From assembly GCA_001017865.1 (NCBI GenBank), contig LATQ01000001.1, positions 413,144-422,970 of the forward strand: 9,827 nucleotides of DNA. The letters run 5' to 3'. This stretch comes from Rhodococcus sp. IITR03. GTDB lineage: Bacteria > Actinomycetota > Actinomycetes > Mycobacteriales > Mycobacteriaceae. Position 1 is the stretch's first letter; each line of letters opens with the position of its first letter. Shown here one piece after another: positions 6,869 through 9,827 of this stretch. Position numbers and translations under genes: made by a program. The notes below the pieces were generated by a model. The model saw only the letters and a list, made by a program, of their open reading frames with translations, ran no database searches and was not told where the DNA came from.

Positions 6869-7592
6869 CGATCGATACGAACATCGACGAGCTCCGGAGT
6901 ATTGCCGCGCAGGGGGCGGCAGAACTCGAGGGTGCGTCGGCGCAGGAACTCCTGCGGTGGACGGACGAGACCTTCGGTACCCCCACCACCGACGGTGGAC
7001 GTAGCGGGTACATCGTCGCGTCCAACATGCAGGACGGTGTCCTGGTCCATCTGGCCGCGCAGCAGCGCCCCGGCGTGGACGTGCTGTTCCTCGACACCGG
7101 CTACCACTTCGCCGAGACGCTCGGCACGCGCGATGCGGTGGAGCAGGTGTACGGCGTGAACATCGTCGACGCCCGGACGCAGCAGTCCGTCGCGGAGCAG
7201 GACGCCCTGCTCGGCAAGGATCTGTTCGCTCGCGACCCGAACGAGTGCTGCCGTCTGCGCAAGGTGGTGCCGCTGAAGGAGAGCCTGAAGGCTACCGCGC
7301 CTGGGTGACCGGCATCCGCCGTGTCGAGGCGCCCACCCGCGCGAACGCACCGCTGATCTCGTTCGACGACGCGTTCGGACTGGTGAAGATCAATCCGATC
7401 GCGGCATGGTCCGACGAGGACATGCAGAACTACATCGACGAACACGGGATCCTCGTCAATCCCCTCGTCGACGAGGGCTACCCGTCCATCGGGTGCGCCC
7501 CGTGCACCACCAAACCACTTCCCGGAGCCGATCCGCGCAGCGGGCGCTGGGCCGGCCGAGCCAAGACCGAATGCGGGTTGCACGCCTCATGA
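6865..7592 (+). CDS. cysH: Adenylyl-sulfate (APS) reductase, Fe-S type CysH (one frameshift)
   Basis: This enzyme reduces APS to sulfite and AMP using thioredoxin. The ATG at 6865 follows GGGAAGGGA by four bases. The protein shows FLDTGYHFAETLGTRDAVEQ, LLGKDLFARDPNECCRLRKV with Cys128-Cys129, and YPSIGCAPCT with Cys211 and Cys214. These are the CC...CxxC ligands of the [4Fe-4S] cluster that mark the APS-using bacterial class rather than the PAPS-using enterobacterial one. The catalytic ECGLHAS tail (Cys237) is present. One base is missing near 7291: after LKESLK the written frame gives ATAPG-stop, while GYRAWVTGIRRVEAPTRANA continues in the next frame. Corrected length is 242 residues. The substrate fits the downstream CysD/CysN, which make APS, so no APS kinase is needed for this route. 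The stop overlaps the cysD start. Confidence 0.94.
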
Positions 7593-8533
7593 CACTCACC
7601 GATACGAATCCCACCGAGACCCGGACGCTGCTGGACGGCAACCGGTTCGACACCCTCGACGCCCTCGAGTCGGAAGCGATCCACGTCTTCCGCGAGGTCG
7701 CGGGCGAGTTCGAGCGCCCCGTCATCCTGTTCTCGGGAGGCAAGGACTCCACCGTCCTGCTGCACCTCGCGATCAAGGCGTTCTGGCCCGCGCCGCTGCC
7801 CTTCGCGCTGTTGCACGTCGACACCGGCCACAACCTCCCCGAGGTCCTCGAGTTCCGCGACCACGTCGTCGAGAAGTACAACCTGCGACTGCACGTCGCG
7901 AGCGTCGAGGACTACCTCGCCGACGGCCGGCTCACCGAGCGTCCCGACGGCATCCGCAACCCGCTGCAGACCGTGCCGCTGCTCGACGCGATCTCGGAGA
8001 ACCGGTTCGACGCCGTCTTCGGCGGCGGCCGCCGCGACGAGGAGCGTTCGCGCGCCAAGGAGCGGATCTTCTCGCTGCGCAACGCATTCGGCCAGTGGGA
8101 TCCGAAGCGTCAGCGTCCGGAGCTGTGGAATCTGTACAACGGGAAGCACGCACCGGGTGAGCACGTGCGGGTCTTCCCGCTGAGCAACTTCACCGAGCTC
8201 GACATCTGGCGCTACATCGCCCGCGAGAACGTCGAACTGGCGAGCATCTACTACGCGCACGAGCGTCCCGTCTACCGCCGCGACGGCATGTGGATGACCC
8301 CGGGTGTCTGGGGTGGTCCGGCCGAAGGCGAAGAGCTCGAGACGCGTTCGGTGCGCTACCGCACCGTCGGCGACGGATCGACCACCGGCGCGATCCTGTC
8401 CGAGGCCTCCACGAACGAGGAAATCCTCGCCGAGGTCGCGGCATCACGACTGACCGAGCGCGGCGCCACCCGCGGCGACGACCGGGTTTCCGAAGCGGCG
8501 ATGGAAGACCGCAAGCGAGAGGGCTATTTCTGA
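7589..8533 (+). CDS. cysD: Sulfate adenylyltransferase small subunit CysD
   Basis: CysD carries the catalytic ATP-sulfurylase activity (sulfate + ATP to APS + pyrophosphate) in a complex with the GTPase CysN. The frame is intact at 314 residues, the usual size. The PP-loop ATP-pyrophosphatase motif SGGKDS lies at residues 49-54 in ILFSGGKDSTVLLHLA. Family blocks LLHVDTGHNLPEVLEFRD, FGGGRRDEERSRAKERIFSL, HVRVFPLSNFTELDIWRY and MWMTPG are all present, and the end RKREGYF is typical. The ATG at 7589 overlaps the cysH TGA (ATGA) and has no clear Shine-Dalgarno, suggesting translational coupling. It is the only full-length enzyme gene in the window with no visible indel. cysN starts two bases after its stop. 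Confidence 0.97.
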   Translation: MTLTDTNPTETRTLLDGNRFDTLDALESEAIHVFREVAGEFERPVILFSGGKDSTVLLHLAIKAFWPAPLPFALLHVDTGHNLPEVLEFRDHVVEKYNLRLHVASVEDYLADGRLTERPDGIRNPLQTVPLLDAISENRFDAVFGGGRRDEERSRAKERIFSLRNAFGQWDPKRQRPELWNLYNGKHAPGEHVRVFPLSNFTELDIWRYIARENVELASIYYAHERPVYRRDGMWMTPGVWGGPAEGEELETRSVRYRTVGDGSTTGAILSEASTNEEILAEVAASRLTERGATRGDDRVSEAAMEDRKREGYF

Positions 8534-8535
8534 TC

Positions 8536-9827
8536 ATGAGCGACCTTCACGAGCGGAGCGTGCAGAGCGACACGCAGCTGCTGCGCCTCGCCACCGCCGG
8601 TTCGGTCGACGACGGCAAGTCCACCCTGGTGGGCCGGCTGCTCTACGACACCAAGTCCGTGCTCGCCGACCAGATCGACGCCGTCACCCGCGCGTCGGTC
8701 GACCGCGGCCTCGACACCCCCGACCTGTCGCTGCTCGTCGACGGCCTGCGCGCCGAGCGTGAGCAGGGCATCACCATCGACGTGGCCTACCGCTACTTCG
8801 CGACGCCGAAGCGCAGCTTCGTCCTGGCCGACACGCCGGGTCACGTCCAGTACACCCGCAACACGGTGTCGGGTGCGTCCACCGCACAGCTCGTCGTCCT
8901 GCTGGTCGACGCGCGCAAGGGTGTCGTCTCGCAGACCCGTAAGCACGCCGCCGTGCTGGCCCTGCTCGGTGTGCCGAAGCTCGTCCTCGCGGTCAACAAG
9001 ATCGACCTCGTCGAGGATCCGGCCTCGGTGTTCGCGCAGATCTCCGCCGAGTTCGGCGAACTGACGAGCTCGCTCGGCTGGGCCCCCGAGGACGTGCAGG
9101 AGATCCCGGTCTCCGCGCTGCACGGCGACAACGTGGCGGTGCGCAGCGAGAACACCCCCTACTACGACGGCCCGACCCTCATCGAGTACCTCGAGTCGGT
9201 CCCCGTCGACGCCGACGTGCACGGCCGGCACGAGACCGGTCTGCGCTTCCCGGTGCAGTACGTGATCCGTCCCCGCACCGCCGAGTTCCCCGACTACCGC
9301 GGCTACGCCGGTCAGGTCGCGGCGGGCTCCGTGCGCCCCGGCGACGAGGTCGTCGTGCTGCCGTCCGGTGTCCGCACCACCGTCGAGCGCATCGACAGTG
9401 CCGACGGCGCATTCGATGTCGCGCACGCCGGCCGGTCGGTGACCCTCGTGCTCGCCGACGACGTCGACGTCTCCCGCGGCGACATCATCGCCACCCCGGA
9501 GGCGGCACCCGAGCCGCTGTCGGAGTTCGAGGCCACCGTGTGCTGGCTCGCCGAGAAGCCGCTGCGTCCCGGCGCCCGGCTGCTGCTCAAGCACGGCACC
9601 CGCACCACGCAGGCCATCATGGGACGATCGACGAGCGGTTCGACGAGCAGAACCTCTCCTCCGTCCCGAGCCCGGACAGCATCGAGCTCAACGAGATCGC
9701 ACGCATCACGGTGCGTGTGGCCGAGCCGATCGCCGCGGACGACTACCGCGTCAACCGCCGCAGCGGCAGCTTCCTGCTGATCGATCCGCCCGGGGGCACA
9801 CACCCTCGCCGCGGTCTCGTGGGCGAC
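8536..9827 (+). CDS. cysN: Sulfate adenylyltransferase large subunit CysN (cut by window edge, frameshifted)
   Basis: CysN is the EF-Tu-like GTPase subunit whose GTP hydrolysis drives APS formation by CysD. The ATG at 8536 has GAGAGGG (8517-8523) 12 bases upstream. Visible G motifs are the P-loop GSVDDGKS (22-29), REQGITID (75-82) with the switch threonine, DTPGH (99-103) and NKID (154-157). The two beta-barrel domains follow, with LRFPVQYVIRPR and YRGYAGQVAAGSVRPGDEV. One base is missing near 9619-9623, and the C-terminal strand continues in the next frame as DERFDEQNLSSVPSPDSIEL and RVNRRSGSFLLIDPP. A compensating insertion/deletion pair near 9797-9812 garbles about five residues before GLVGD at the edge. 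Whether the gene ends soon after, or runs on into an APS-kinase (CysC) domain as in mycobacterial CysNC, lies outside the window. Confidence 0.95.

Noticed and set aside
8524..9594. 356-codon open frame antisense to cysN
   Set aside because: It mirrors the codon pattern of cysN on the other strand, has no recognisable domain, and cysN has all its GTPase motifs. Such antisense frames are common in GC-rich DNA.
1..9827. Mobile elements, CRISPR arrays, tRNA or rRNA genes
   Set aside because: No transposase or integrase motifs, terminal inverted repeats, regularly spaced repeats or RNA-gene signatures were seen on either strand.

Overview
This is a high-G+C actinobacterial chromosomal segment, most likely Rhodococcus or a close relative in the Mycobacteriales. 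I infer this from GC-rich third codon positions, leaderless TAnnnT-ATG promoters, and gene content that follows the Mycobacterium tuberculosis Rv2373c-Rv2392 neighbourhood. No database search was possible. Family calls rest on visible motifs and remembered family sequences.

Left part (1-1866): a minus-strand heat-shock pair, hrcA then dnaJ (dnaJ2 type, cut by the window edge). It is divergent from a small conserved gene like Rv2375 with a leaderless promoter. The region between them carries a strong dyad centred on CACGTG.

Middle (1950-4749): a membrane serine/threonine kinase (cytoplasmic kinase domain, one transmembrane helix, external NTF2-like domain) converges on hemW, a radical-SAM heme chaperone. 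A 27-bp tandem repeat lies between their ends.

Right part (4750-9827): an assimilatory sulfate-reduction operon on the plus strand, sirA-cysH-cysD-cysN. CysD and CysN activate sulfate to APS, the Fe-S type CysH reduces APS to sulfite, and SirA reduces sulfite to sulfide for cysteine synthesis. Ahead of sirA is an apparently leaderless 36-codon ORF ending in a seven-cysteine tract. It is followed by a hairpin over its stop codon and by two mutually exclusive stems, one of which buries the sirA ribosome-binding site. This matches the polycysteine leader-ORF attenuators described in mycobacteria and is the most interesting item in the window.

Nearly every gene except cysD and the leader ORF is broken by single-base indels, with conserved protein continuing in another frame on both sides. 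The even spread over housekeeping genes, the location in G/C runs and the lack of other damage point to consensus sequencing errors rather than gene decay. Genes are therefore annotated at their reconstructed full extents, with each break noted.
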